Shown here piece by piece: positions 16,704-23,920 of a stretch of 64,000 bases of DNA. The DNA is taken from positions 1 to 64,000 of the forward strand of contig JAHDQW010000002.1 of the NCBI GenBank assembly GCA_018433585.1. The letters are read 5' to 3'. This DNA is from Candidatus Praeruminimicrobium purgamenti (GTDB lineage: Bacteria > Elusimicrobiota > Endomicrobiia > Endomicrobiales > Endomicrobiaceae). The notes beneath the pieces are model-generated. The model was not told the origin of the DNA. It was given only the letters and a program-made list of their open reading frames with translations, and did not search any database. The first letter of the stretch is position 1, and the number at the start of each line of letters is the position of its first letter. Both the position numbers and the translations under genes were made by a program.

Positions 16704-17575
16704 AGCAAATTCTTATTCTCAGCGGAAAAGGCGGTACAGGAAAAACGACAATATCTGCCGCATTTATAGAAATGGCAAAAAGCCGGGCATTTGCAGATTG
16801 CGACGTTGACGCCCCAAATCTCCATATTGTTTTGCCGGAAATGAAAAATTCTGATACAAAAGATTATTACGGTTTAGGCAAAGCCTCAATAGATATTGAT
16901 AAATGCATAAAATGCGGAATATGCGAAAAAAACTGTCATTTTGACGCAATAAAAAATACTTTTGTAAATATTTATGAATGCGAAGGATGCGGACTTTGCG
17001 TTGAGATGTGTCCTGTCAAAGCAGTCAATATAAAAGATTACTGTTCAGGCAATACGATGCTTTACAAAGACAATTTGAATATTTTTTCAACAGCTCAGTT
17101 AAAAATGGGAAACGGCGCTTCCGGAAAACTTGTCTCTGCCGTAAAAAAACAACTTTTAAATAATATACCTGATCACACTGAAACAGTCATTATCGACGGT
17201 TCTCCGGGGATAGGCTGTCCTGTAATAGCTTCAATAAGCGGCGCAGATTTGGTACTAATAGTTACAGAACCGACTATATCAGGCATTCACGATATGAAAA
17301 GAATTATTGACACTGCTCTGCATTTCAATATTAAGCCTTTGGTTTGCATAAATAAATTTGACATCAACATAGAAAACACAAGAGCTATTGAAAAATACTG
17401 TAAAGAAAAAAGCATAATAATACCCGGGAAAATACCGTTTGACGAAACAGTAGTACATGCGGTAAATAAATGCCGAAGCATTGCAAAATATCCTGAAAGC
17501 AAAGCAGGCAAAGCGGTTAAAGGAATATGGGATTTTATTTATTCAAATTTTATGGATGCCAATCCTGTAAAATAA
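16700..17575 (+). CDS. Ferredoxin-MinD fusion ATPase (second copy)
   Basis: A protein of 291 residues, a paralogue of the protein before it. It has GKGGTGKTT, DCDVDAPNLH, then CIKCGICEKNC and CEGCGLCVEMCP (two [4Fe-4S] clusters), and VIIDGSPGIGCPV in place of DCPPG. Differences in the Walker B region and the spacing of ferredoxin motifs suggest the two ATPases have distinct parts in a pair, as with DVU2103/DVU2104 of Desulfovibrio. The start overlaps the previous stop by 4 bases. Confidence 0.92.
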   Translation: MKQILILSGKGGTGKTTISAAFIEMAKSRAFADCDVDAPNLHIVLPEMKNSDTKDYYGLGKASIDIDKCIKCGICEKNCHFDAIKNTFVNIYECEGCGLCVEMCPVKAVNIKDYCSGNTMLYKDNLNIFSTAQLKMGNGASGKLVSAVKKQLLNNIPDHTETVIIDGSPGIGCPVIASISGADLVLIVTEPTISGIHDMKRIIDTALHFNIKPLVCINKFDINIENTRAIEKYCKEKSIIIPGKIPFDETVVHAVNKCRSIAKYPESKAGKAVKGIWDFIYSNFMDANPVK

Positions 17576-17598
17576 TAAAACAAAAAAGGAGACTTATT

Positions 17599-17958
17599 AT
17601 GAAAATTGCAGTAGCATGTGAAGGAACGCAGGTAACGCAACACTTCGGGCATTGTGAAGGTTTCACTCTTTTCAACATTGATAACAATCAAATCACAGGA
17701 AAAGAATTTTTTCAAAACCCTGGACACAGACCAGGCTTTTTACCTGTTTTTTTGCATGAAAAAGGCGCAAATGTAATCATTTCAGGCGGTATGGGCGGAG
17801 GAGCTATCAATATTTTCGATGAAAAAGGTATTGAAGTTATCCTTGGAGCAAGCGGCGATTGTGAAGCAGCTGTAAAAAGCTATCTTACAGGAGATCTTAA
17901 ATCAACAGGTTCTGTATGTCACGAACACCAGCATGCAGACGAATGCGGTAATCATTAA
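17599..17958 (+). CDS. NifX/NifB-like protein (second copy)
   Basis: A protein of 119 residues. The start at 17599 (MKIAVACEGTQVTQHFGHC) is preceded by AAAGGAGA. It has the PF02579 fold pattern: FGHCEGFTLFNID, ANVIISGGMGGGAINIF and a C-terminal Cys/His tail (CHEHQHADECGNH) that could hold metal. It is the last gene of the Fe-S ATPase operon and ends at a strong hairpin. A partner role as cluster acceptor for the two ATPases is likely but inferred. Confidence 0.88.
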   Translation: MKIAVACEGTQVTQHFGHCEGFTLFNIDNNQITGKEFFQNPGHRPGFLPVFLHEKGANVIISGGMGGGAINIFDEKGIEVILGASGDCEAAVKSYLTGDLKSTGSVCHEHQHADECGNH

Positions 17959-17967
17959 TTTCTTACA

Positions 17968-18010
17968 AATAAAGAAGAGACAGATCCTTTTTATCTGTCT
18001 CTTCTTTATT
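17968..18010. terminator. Bidirectional terminator (18-base perfect stem)
   Basis: AATAAAGAAGAGACAGAT pairs fully with its complement at 17993-18010 across a 7-base loop. It lies between the NifX-like gene (plus) and the SplB-like gene (minus). Confidence 0.85.
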
Positions 18011-18018
18011 GCGGTTAT

Positions 18019-18891
18019 TTATAAAAATAAGCTCATCTGATTGTCAGACTGTTTTGTTTCAAATGAACTCAAATAGTTAAATATTTTTGTATTATCGTGA
18101 AGAATACCGTTCATCTCGCATTTTTTATGAAATAACATCATAAGTTCTCTGTTGTTTGGACTGTTAATTACATAGTTATTGCCATATGCTTCAATATACT
18201 TTTCTTTCATCCCCGGAAACAGTCTGTCTAATTGATGATAAAAATATTCCCTGTTCCCCTCTCTGAGAGTAAGTCCAATTCCAAAGCAAATAATACCATG
18301 AACTTTTGCTTCTATACAGTAATCCAAAATTTGTGAAATATTTTCGACAGTATCATTTATAAACGGCAGTATAGGACAAAGCCAAACAACTGTAGGTATT
18401 CCGGCGTTTCGCATTTTCTTTAATGCTTCAAAACGTTCTTTAGTAGTACTGACATTCGGCTCTAATTTCTTACACAAATTTTCATCATATGTCGTCAGAG
18501 TCATCTGTACCACACACTTTGTTTTTGCATTAATCTTCTCGAGTAAATCTATGTCTCTTAAAACTAAGTTTGATTTTGTTATCAGCGTGAAGCCAAAACC
18601 GTATTGATATGCCAGATTTAAAGATTTTCTTACACTCCCTATTTCTGTTTCAAGAGGGATATAAGGGTCTGTCATAGAGCCTGTGCCTATCATACATTTT
18701 TTGCGTTTGTTTTTAAGCGCATTTTCCAACAATTCAACAGCATTCTCTTTGACTTCAATATCTTCAAAAGCATGTTCGATATGATAACATTTGCTTCTGG
18801 AATCGCAGTATATACATCCGTGAGAACAACCTCGGTATAAATTCATCCCGTTTTTAGCTGATAAAATTCCTCTTGCCTTAACATAATGCAT
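18019..18891 (-). CDS. SplB-like radical SAM protein (second copy)
   Basis: A protein of 290 residues. Near residue 22 it has RGCSHGCIYC, the CxxxCxxC cluster. It then has GTGSMTDPYIPLE, TLITKSNLVLRDIDLL and a C-terminal QMSLFL. It belongs to the same COG1533 family as the protein at 4244-5131 but is clearly diverged, so this is not a recent duplication. The start MHYVKARGIL follows AAGGAAAAG. It reads convergently with the Fe-S ATPase operon, whose products could mature such clusters. The substrate is unknown. Confidence 0.82.
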   Translation of the reverse strand: MHYVKARGILSAKNGMNLYRGCSHGCIYCDSRSKCYHIEHAFEDIEVKENAVELLENALKNKRKKCMIGTGSMTDPYIPLETEIGSVRKSLNLAYQYGFGFTLITKSNLVLRDIDLLEKINAKTKCVVQMTLTTYDENLCKKLEPNVSTTKERFEALKKMRNAGIPTVVWLCPILPFINDTVENISQILDYCIEAKVHGIICFGIGLTLREGNREYFYHQLDRLFPGMKEKYIEAYGNNYVINSPNNRELMMLFHKKCEMNGILHDNTKIFNYLSSFETKQSDNQMSLFL

Positions 18892-19098
18892 TATCTTTTC
18901 CTTATTTATGCGGCTTTGATTTTTCTATTTAATTTTATATTTTCAAAATTTATGTACCGACCGCTCCGCTTTTACTTTCGTACACCACAATTTGAAAATA
19001 CTTCATCTCATTACGAAATATTAAAGCCTTTAACAGCAACTACAAAATACTTTATCTCAAAGCCGGAAAATGCAACGACATAAATTTGTTTGAAAAAA

Positions 19099-19416
19099 TT
19101 ATTTATAGGCAAAACGCATAGATATATTTAAACTATCTAATACGCTTGTAAATGTTTTTAACTCAGGATTTGAGTTTTTAGATAACATTTTATAAATAGT
19201 ATTTCTTTTTATATTTGATTTTTTTTCAAGTTTTGTCATACCGCCTTGTGCTATTGCTATTATTTTTAAACCTTCAAGAAATATTCCTAAATCTTTATCA
19301 TGTTCATATTGTTTAATTAATGAATCTGTAAAATATTTTAATTTTTTTGAATCATTCTTTAATTCTTTAGCAAAATTTTCTCTAAAATCAGTTAATATTA
19401 TTTTTTCTTTTTTCAT
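19099..19416 (-). CDS. Antitoxin of a RelE/HigB-like toxin pair
   Basis: A protein of 105 residues with a C-terminal XRE-like HTH (IAIAQGGMTKLEKKSNIKRN, then TIYKMLSKNSNPELKTFTSV). This is the usual putative-addiction-module antidote layout. It starts 4 bases inside the toxin gene, which lies upstream. The order toxin-antitoxin is the reverse of most type II systems and typical of HigBA-like ones. Confidence 0.82.
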   Translation of the reverse strand: MKKEKIILTDFRENFAKELKNDSKKLKYFTDSLIKQYEHDKDLGIFLEGLKIIAIAQGGMTKLEKKSNIKRNTIYKMLSKNSNPELKTFTSVLDSLNISMRFAYK

Positions 19417-19715
19417 ATTTTTACCTCCGAAATCGTTTCCTTAATCTGCTTTGCCTTTTTAATATCTTCATGTTGTGTACTCTTATTTCCGCCACATAAC
19501 AGTATTATTATTTTCCCGTTTATATTCGTAAAATATACTCTGTAACCTTTTGCATAATTTATTTTTATCTCATGCACTCCGTCACCGACAGATTTAGAGT
19601 TTGATAAATTTCCATGAGCGACTCTTTCAATAAAAATCCAAATTTTTGTCTGAGCAACAATATCTTTTAAATTTTCGAACCATTTCTGAAAATACTGAGT
19701 CTGTTTTATATCCAT
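19413..19715 (-). CDS. RelE/ParE-superfamily toxin (addiction module killer type)
   Basis: A protein of 100 residues. It has TQYFQKWFENLKD at the N-terminus, then ERVAHGNLSNSKSVGDGVHE and YRVYFTNINGKIIILLCGGN, with a final KAKQIKETIS. This matches the COG3657 'killer protein' branch of the RelE fold, which cuts mRNA at the ribosome. It is followed by its antitoxin gene with a 4-base overlap. A promoter with consensus TTGACA lies just upstream. Confidence 0.88.
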   Translation of the reverse strand: MDIKQTQYFQKWFENLKDIVAQTKIWIFIERVAHGNLSNSKSVGDGVHEIKINYAKGYRVYFTNINGKIIILLCGGNKSTQHEDIKKAKQIKETISEVKI

Positions 19716-19738
19716 TTCAGGATTCTACTCCCATAAAT

Positions 19739-19767
19739 AGTGTATATTATAATCAACATTTTGTCAA
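19739..19767 (-). promoter_or_regulatory. Promoter of the toxin-antitoxin operon
   Basis: On the minus strand: TTGACA, 17 bases, TACACT, about 25 bases before the toxin ATG at 19715. Confidence 0.4.
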
Positions 19768-19774
19768 TGTATTT

Positions 19775-20341
19775 TTAGTACATTGTAAGTATAGCATCTA
19801 TATCCAGAACATCAATTATACCGTCGTTGTTCAAATCTTTTGAATCTAAAGTACCTGCGCATTTGTGGCAGCAATACATTAATTTTAAATATTTTTTTTC
19901 AAGTAATGACGGTAACAGGTCTGATTTTTTCTTACCGGGATTTCTCTCTGAAAAAAATGTATAAAGTCCCTTTGTATGCTTTTCCGAATTACATTCCTTG
20001 CACGCCCATATAATGTTATGAATACCCTGTATTTTGTCGCATTCAGGACATCTGTCATTAATCAAAAGACTTTTAGGAATAATGTGGTCTTTTGTAATAT
20101 TTTCTTTTGAACCGCAATATATACAAATTTTTTCAGATTCAATAAACTGTAAATCTTCTCTTAAAATATCCGACCATGAAATTTTACCGTCTCTCAAATT
20201 TCTGAAAGTAGTTTTTATCATTCCATAGCAATTTTTCTTGGCAGTTTCATTGTCTCCTGTCTTCATCGCACTTTTAACAATAATTTTTGCATATTGGTAA
20301 TAGATTAAATCTTGAATTGTCTGCACTTCTCTGTCAGGCAT
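19775..20341 (-). CDS. HNH nuclease with calcium-loop tail
   Basis: A protein of 188 residues. The start at 20341 is chosen because AAAGGAG lies 8 bases before it; an in-frame extension runs into a palindrome and has no ribosome site. Residues 73-76 (CIYC) and 114-117 (CKEC) hold structural zinc, and DHIIPKS (85-91) supplies the catalytic His of an HNH domain. A further CCHKC follows at 157-161. Residues 169-180 match the pattern DxNxDGxxDxxD, the calcium-binding loop of dockerins and EF-hands, followed by LDIDAIL. That pairing is unusual. It stands between a toxin-antitoxin pair and small unknown genes. Confidence 0.75.
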   Translation of the reverse strand: MPDREVQTIQDLIYYQYAKIIVKSAMKTGDNETAKKNCYGMIKTTFRNLRDGKISWSDILREDLQFIESEKICIYCGSKENITKDHIIPKSLLINDRCPECDKIQGIHNIIWACKECNSEKHTKGLYTFFSERNPGKKKSDLLPSLLEKKYLKLMYCCHKCAGTLDSKDLNNDGIIDVLDIDAILTMY

Positions 20342-20383
20342 GTCAAATCTCCTTTTTAATATCTTTCTTAAAGACATTAGAAA

Positions 20384-20414
20384 GTTACTTTTTATCACGA
20401 GTCTAAAAAGTAAC
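20384..20414. repeat. Perfect palindrome GTTACTTTTT / AAAAAGTAAC
   Basis: Ten-base arms separated by 11 bases and followed by CAAAAAGA. It lies in the leader of the HNH gene. It is not followed by a T-run in either direction, so it does not look like a terminator; a dispersed palindromic element or a regulatory hairpin is more likely. Confidence 0.6.
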
Positions 20415-20548
20415 CAAAAAGACCCACCGCAGAGTATATTCCTTTATATTTTTTACTGCCATCACTGAACTTTCAAAATCCTTACAGCCTAATGTAACGG
20501 ATTTTGATTCAAACAAACAGATGATTTAAAATTTATCTATTTTAAATT

Positions 20549-20586
20549 TTACAGTAAAAAATACTTCAGTCATAGACATACTCTAA
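20549..20586 (-). repeat. Short dispersed repeat, copy 1
   Basis: Read on the minus strand this gives TTAGAGTATGTCTATGACTG, then AAGTATTTTTTACTGTAA. It closely matches the copies at 21120-21155 and 21607-21642. The stretch 20342-20644, which has no gene, holds this copy and the palindrome at 20384-20414, plus a 12-base inverted repeat (20447-20458 with 20552-20563). Confidence 0.5.
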
Positions 20587-20644
20587 TGCGTTAATAACTT
20601 CTCTTACATCTAATTCCAAAAATTCAAAACAGTAACAAAAAAAA

Positions 20645-20962
20645 TTAAGAATATTTTCCCCAATTTCTTTTTAAAGACCACACTATAGGACTCCAAGTAA
20701 CATATTGAGCAGGATCAAAATGCTCATCAAGAATTTCAATTGATTTTAAATTCTCCGGTAAAACAGATACTGTATGAAAACCTTCTGCTTCATCTATGCT
20801 GTAAAAATGGTAGCGGTCTGTCGGAATTTTTTCTTTTTTACTTGGTCCGTAATCAATAGGAACAAACTTCTTTGTAACCACTGCTCTATCTTTTCTTGAA
20901 AAAAATATCACATTAACATACTTTTTATCTTCAATTGCTTTCAAAAACTCCGCATTTATCAT
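20645..20962 (-). CDS. Hypothetical protein, 105 residues
   Basis: The start is at 20962 (MINAEFLKAIEDKKYVNVIF), with AGAGG placed correctly before it. It is a compact alpha/beta sequence with alternating hydrophobic residues, then DRYHFYSIDEAEGFHTVSV and a Trp-rich end (TWSPIVWSLKRNW). The opening is faintly like a WYL domain, but I would not assign it. No signal peptide. It lies in the accessory stretch with the toxin-antitoxin pair and HNH nuclease. Confidence 0.55.
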   Translation of the reverse strand: MINAEFLKAIEDKKYVNVIFFSRKDRAVVTKKFVPIDYGPSKKEKIPTDRYHFYSIDEAEGFHTVSVLPENLKSIEILDEHFDPAQYVTWSPIVWSLKRNWGKYS

Positions 20963-21336
20963 GTAATTTCCTCTTTTATCCATAGCGGATTTAATATTTG
21001 GCTTCTAACTTTGTATTTACTATTCTGCAGTGCCAAAATACTTTGTTTCATCATAAATTTTAAATTATTTAACAACAAAACATTTTTTAACACTAAAGTT
21101 TTTTCTTCTTGAAAGCGTCTTAGAGCTGTCTATGAATGAAAAATATTTTTTGTAACAACTTATATTATTAATTGTTAGGCTCTGCATGTATGAATTTATT
21201 TCGGTTTCATTATGCCGTAAGGAAATAAAAAGTTCAGAACCGGCAAAAAATATTTAAATGAACAGCTCAGCACTTAAAAAAAATAAAAAAATTTAAAATT
21301 TTAGCTATATGAATCTATCTTTAAAAAAAATACGGT
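20963..21336. other. Gene-free AT-rich stretch with a repeat copy
   Basis: I find no credible coding frame on either strand and no tRNA or riboswitch shape. It contains the repeat copy at 21120-21155 and long A- and T-runs. It looks like decayed accessory DNA. Confidence 0.5.
21120..21155 (+). repeat. Short dispersed repeat, copy 2
   Basis: TTAGAGCTGTCTATGAATGA followed by AAAATATTTTTTGTAA. It matches copies at 20549-20586 (opposite strand) and 21607-21642. Confidence 0.5.
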
Positions 21337-21576
21337 CTAAAATCCCATTTTAGTAAATAGAAAATTTCTGTAAAACATAGCAAAGAAGTAAACAAAAACA
21401 ATAACAAAAATAAGTATAACGGAAATAACCATATATGAATTTAATATTTTTTTTGATTTAGGGATTTTCATCTGTTGTTCTGAATATTGTTTTGCTTCTT
21501 GAAGTATTCTCTGTTTGTCTATATCATCCATGTCATTTTGATTGTTTTGAGTTTTTAAAGGCTCTTGTTCCGTCAT
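21337..21576 (-). CDS. Small single-pass membrane protein
   Basis: A protein of 79 residues. The N-terminal 45 residues are polar and acidic to basic (MTEQEPLKTQNNQND...). One transmembrane helix spans about 48-70 (YMVISVILIFVIVFVYFFAM), with a short basic tail. GGGGGA lies just before the ATG. The family is unknown. It could be a tail-anchored helper of a neighbouring envelope function, but nothing in the sequence says which. Confidence 0.5.
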   Translation of the reverse strand: MTEQEPLKTQNNQNDMDDIDKQRILQEAKQYSEQQMKIPKSKKILNSYMVISVILIFVIVFVYFFAMFYRNFLFTKMGF

Positions 21577-21606
21577 TTTTCCCCCAAGCTTTTACGGTTG
21601 TGTACC

Positions 21607-21642
21607 TTATAAGAGCATGTCTATGAACGAAATATATTGTAA
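21607..21642 (+). repeat. Short dispersed repeat, copy 3
   Basis: TTATAAGAGCATGTCTATGA, then ACGAAATATATTGTAA. All three copies lie within 1.1 kb, always outside genes. Confidence 0.5.
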
Positions 21643-21696
21643 TGTAAAAATTAAATTTTATATCCTCTTAAAAAAAACTTCTAAAAAAAGCCGCTG

Positions 21697-23478
21697 CTAA
21701 GTTCTTTTAAAAAACTTTTCCAAATCATTTTGAGTCAAAGTATAAACTGTCGGTCTGCCGTGAGGACATGTCCACGGCATTTTGCATGCAAATAAGTCTT
21801 TCATCAGTTCCATTGCCTGTTTATCCAAAAGTTTATCGCCTGCCTTAACGCTTGTTCTGCAGGCAGCTCTTATGATTTTTTCATTTATTTCTTCAATATC
21901 GTTTGTTTTTTCATCCGCAAGAAAATCTATAAGCGTATTTATTATTTCTATGAAATTTATATGAATGCCCAAAAGCGCAGGATATGATGTAAGCCTGAAA
22001 GTATTGTTCCCGAATTCTTCAACTGCAAAACCAAGATTATTAAAAGTTTCCAATTGATTTTTTAAGATTAAAGCTTTAGAAGCCTGAAGGTCAAACATAT
22101 CAGGAATTAAAAGCTGCTGAACATTCAGAGCTTTTTCTGAAACCTGGTTTATAAACATCTCGTATCTTACTCTTTCCTGAGCGGCATGCTGGTCTATAAT
22201 ATAAAAAGTGTTATCTTTTTCGACAAGAATATAAGTTGCAAATATCTGTCCTATAAATTTATAATTATCACTATAGATCATTTCCGTTTGTTTTGCCGTA
22301 TTGTCTAAGGCCTGTTCATTCAGCGTAGCATATAAATTTTTATAATCTTCAACCGTAACATTTTTAGAAGGATATGTAGATTTTCCGTAAGGTTTTGAAT
22401 AATGCCGGCTGCCGAAAGGATATCCGCCAGGTTTATATTCAGATTCTTCTTTTTGCATTTCTGTTTGCAGACCTATAATATTGCTCGGAGCATCTGATTC
22501 TACGGATCCCTTTATAAAAGAATAAAACAACTCATACATCTCGTTTTCTTTTACAAATTTTATCTCTCGTTTTGTAGGATGAACGTTAATATCTATATCT
22601 GACGGATTAGTTTGAAGAAACATTATTATACCGGGGTATCTTCCTACAGGTATAGCCTGTTTATATGCCTGATAAACAGAATGAATCAGCCATTTAGGAT
22701 AATTAACGCATCTTCCGTTTACGAAAAGATACTGCATATTTTTCTGAGGCAGCGAGTTTTCTCTTGTCGTGATAAAAGCATCTATTTCAACTTTTGGATG
22801 AGAAAAAGAGATATGTTTTAATTTTTTAGACATATCCCTGCCCAAAACATCTTCTATCCTTTTCATTTTTGAATCTGTTTTCTGATAATCGGCTATAATT
22901 TTATTATCCGATATAATTTTAAAATTAACGTCATTTCTGACAAGAGCTATTTCGTCAATACAGCTGATAATCTTACTTTTTTCGGTTATATCCGTTTTTA
23001 AAAATTTTTCTCTTACGGGAGTATTAAAAAAAAGATTCCTGACCTCGACAATAGTTCCGCCTGACCCCGCCCAAGGCTGGAGGGAAACCTGTTTATTTCC
23101 TTCCATTGACAGCTGCCATCCCGAACTTGCGCCCTGCGGCTGCGTTTTCAGGTCAAACATTGATATAGAAGCTATTGAAGGGAGAGCTTCCCCTCTAAAC
23201 CCTAAAGAAATTATATTTGATAAATCGTCAAAACTTTTGATTTTATTGGTTGCATGCCTTTTAACGGAAAGTTGTAAATCTTCTTTATCCATTCCGCATC
23301 CGTTATCACATACGCGTATAAGCTTTTTTCCTGCTTTTTCTATTTCAACGGAAACAGAAGATGCGCCTGCATCCAAAGCATTTTCGACAAGCTCTTTGAC
23401 AACGTTCAAAGGCCTTTCTACAACTTCACCGGCAGAGATTTTATTGATTGTATTTTCGTCTAAAATTCCTATTTTCAT
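21697..23478 (-). CDS. mutL: DNA mismatch repair protein MutL
   Basis: A protein of 593 residues. The N-terminal GHKL ATPase shows VVKELVENALDAGA, DNGCGM and GFRGEALPSI, then SVKRHATNKI. The C-terminal domain has DQHAAQERVRYE (the metal-binding endonuclease motif), ACRTSVKAGD and CPHGRPT, so this MutL should be a nicking endonuclease and no MutH is needed. It starts 4 bases inside the PilZ gene, which separates it from mutS. It is the last gene of the 30.2-21.7 kb operon. Confidence 0.98.
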   Translation of the reverse strand: MKIGILDENTINKISAGEVVERPLNVVKELVENALDAGASSVSVEIEKAGKKLIRVCDNGCGMDKEDLQLSVKRHATNKIKSFDDLSNIISLGFRGEALPSIASISMFDLKTQPQGASSGWQLSMEGNKQVSLQPWAGSGGTIVEVRNLFFNTPVREKFLKTDITEKSKIISCIDEIALVRNDVNFKIISDNKIIADYQKTDSKMKRIEDVLGRDMSKKLKHISFSHPKVEIDAFITTRENSLPQKNMQYLFVNGRCVNYPKWLIHSVYQAYKQAIPVGRYPGIIMFLQTNPSDIDINVHPTKREIKFVKENEMYELFYSFIKGSVESDAPSNIIGLQTEMQKEESEYKPGGYPFGSRHYSKPYGKSTYPSKNVTVEDYKNLYATLNEQALDNTAKQTEMIYSDNYKFIGQIFATYILVEKDNTFYIIDQHAAQERVRYEMFINQVSEKALNVQQLLIPDMFDLQASKALILKNQLETFNNLGFAVEEFGNNTFRLTSYPALLGIHINFIEIINTLIDFLADEKTNDIEEINEKIIRAACRTSVKAGDKLLDKQAMELMKDLFACKMPWTCPHGRPTVYTLTQNDLEKFFKRT

Positions 23479-23900
23479 TTTTGTTTTATCTTTTGTTTTT
23501 TATCGCATAAAGAGAAATAGCTGCATTCTTTCTTACAAACATCATTTGCTCCCAACGCTACTTTGTTGTCACAGTCTGTAAAATCAATGGCGACTCTGTT
23601 AATTTTTTTTGAATCAAGAGTATCAATCTCGGTAAAATTTATTCCAAGTTCCCACATTATGCTTTTTTGTTTCGATCTTATAACTGTTCCGTATATTTGC
23701 TTCGTTGATATGGTCGGAATATCAAGCGCTAGACAAACTTCAACCCGTTCGGGTATATGCGAATATGAAAGCAGCAGCATTCCGCTTGCGGACAAATTGA
23801 TGATTATTCCCGGAAACGAACCTTTATCCGTCAATATGGCGACTTCTCTGTCAATGTCTTTAATGACCGGCAATCTTGGATGTTTTCTTCTGTTTAACAT
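23475..23900 (-). CDS. PilZ-domain protein, probable c-di-GMP receptor
   Basis: A protein of 141 residues. The ATG at 23900 is chosen, with GGAGAGG before it; a TTG 15 bases upstream lies within that ribosome site. RRKHPRLPV is the PilZ RxxxR motif and IINLSASGMLLLS is the NxSxxG motif; together they bind cyclic di-GMP. A Cys-rich tail (DVCKKECSYFSLCDKKQ) is extra and may hold metal. It sits between mutS (20 bases) and mutL (4-base overlap), a position I do not know from described operons. The window also encodes two GGDEF cyclases. Confidence 0.88.
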   Translation of the reverse strand: MLNRRKHPRLPVIKDIDREVAILTDKGSFPGIIINLSASGMLLLSYSHIPERVEVCLALDIPTISTKQIYGTVIRSKQKSIMWELGINFTEIDTLDSKKINRVAIDFTDCDNKVALGANDVCKKECSYFSLCDKKQKIKQK

Positions 23901-23920
23901 AACGAACCTCTCCAAAACAA

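Noticed and set aside
18886-19083. Possible 65-codon gene between SplB-like and antitoxin genes
   Set aside because: No ribosome site and composition unlike a folded protein; it overlaps the start region of the SplB-like gene.
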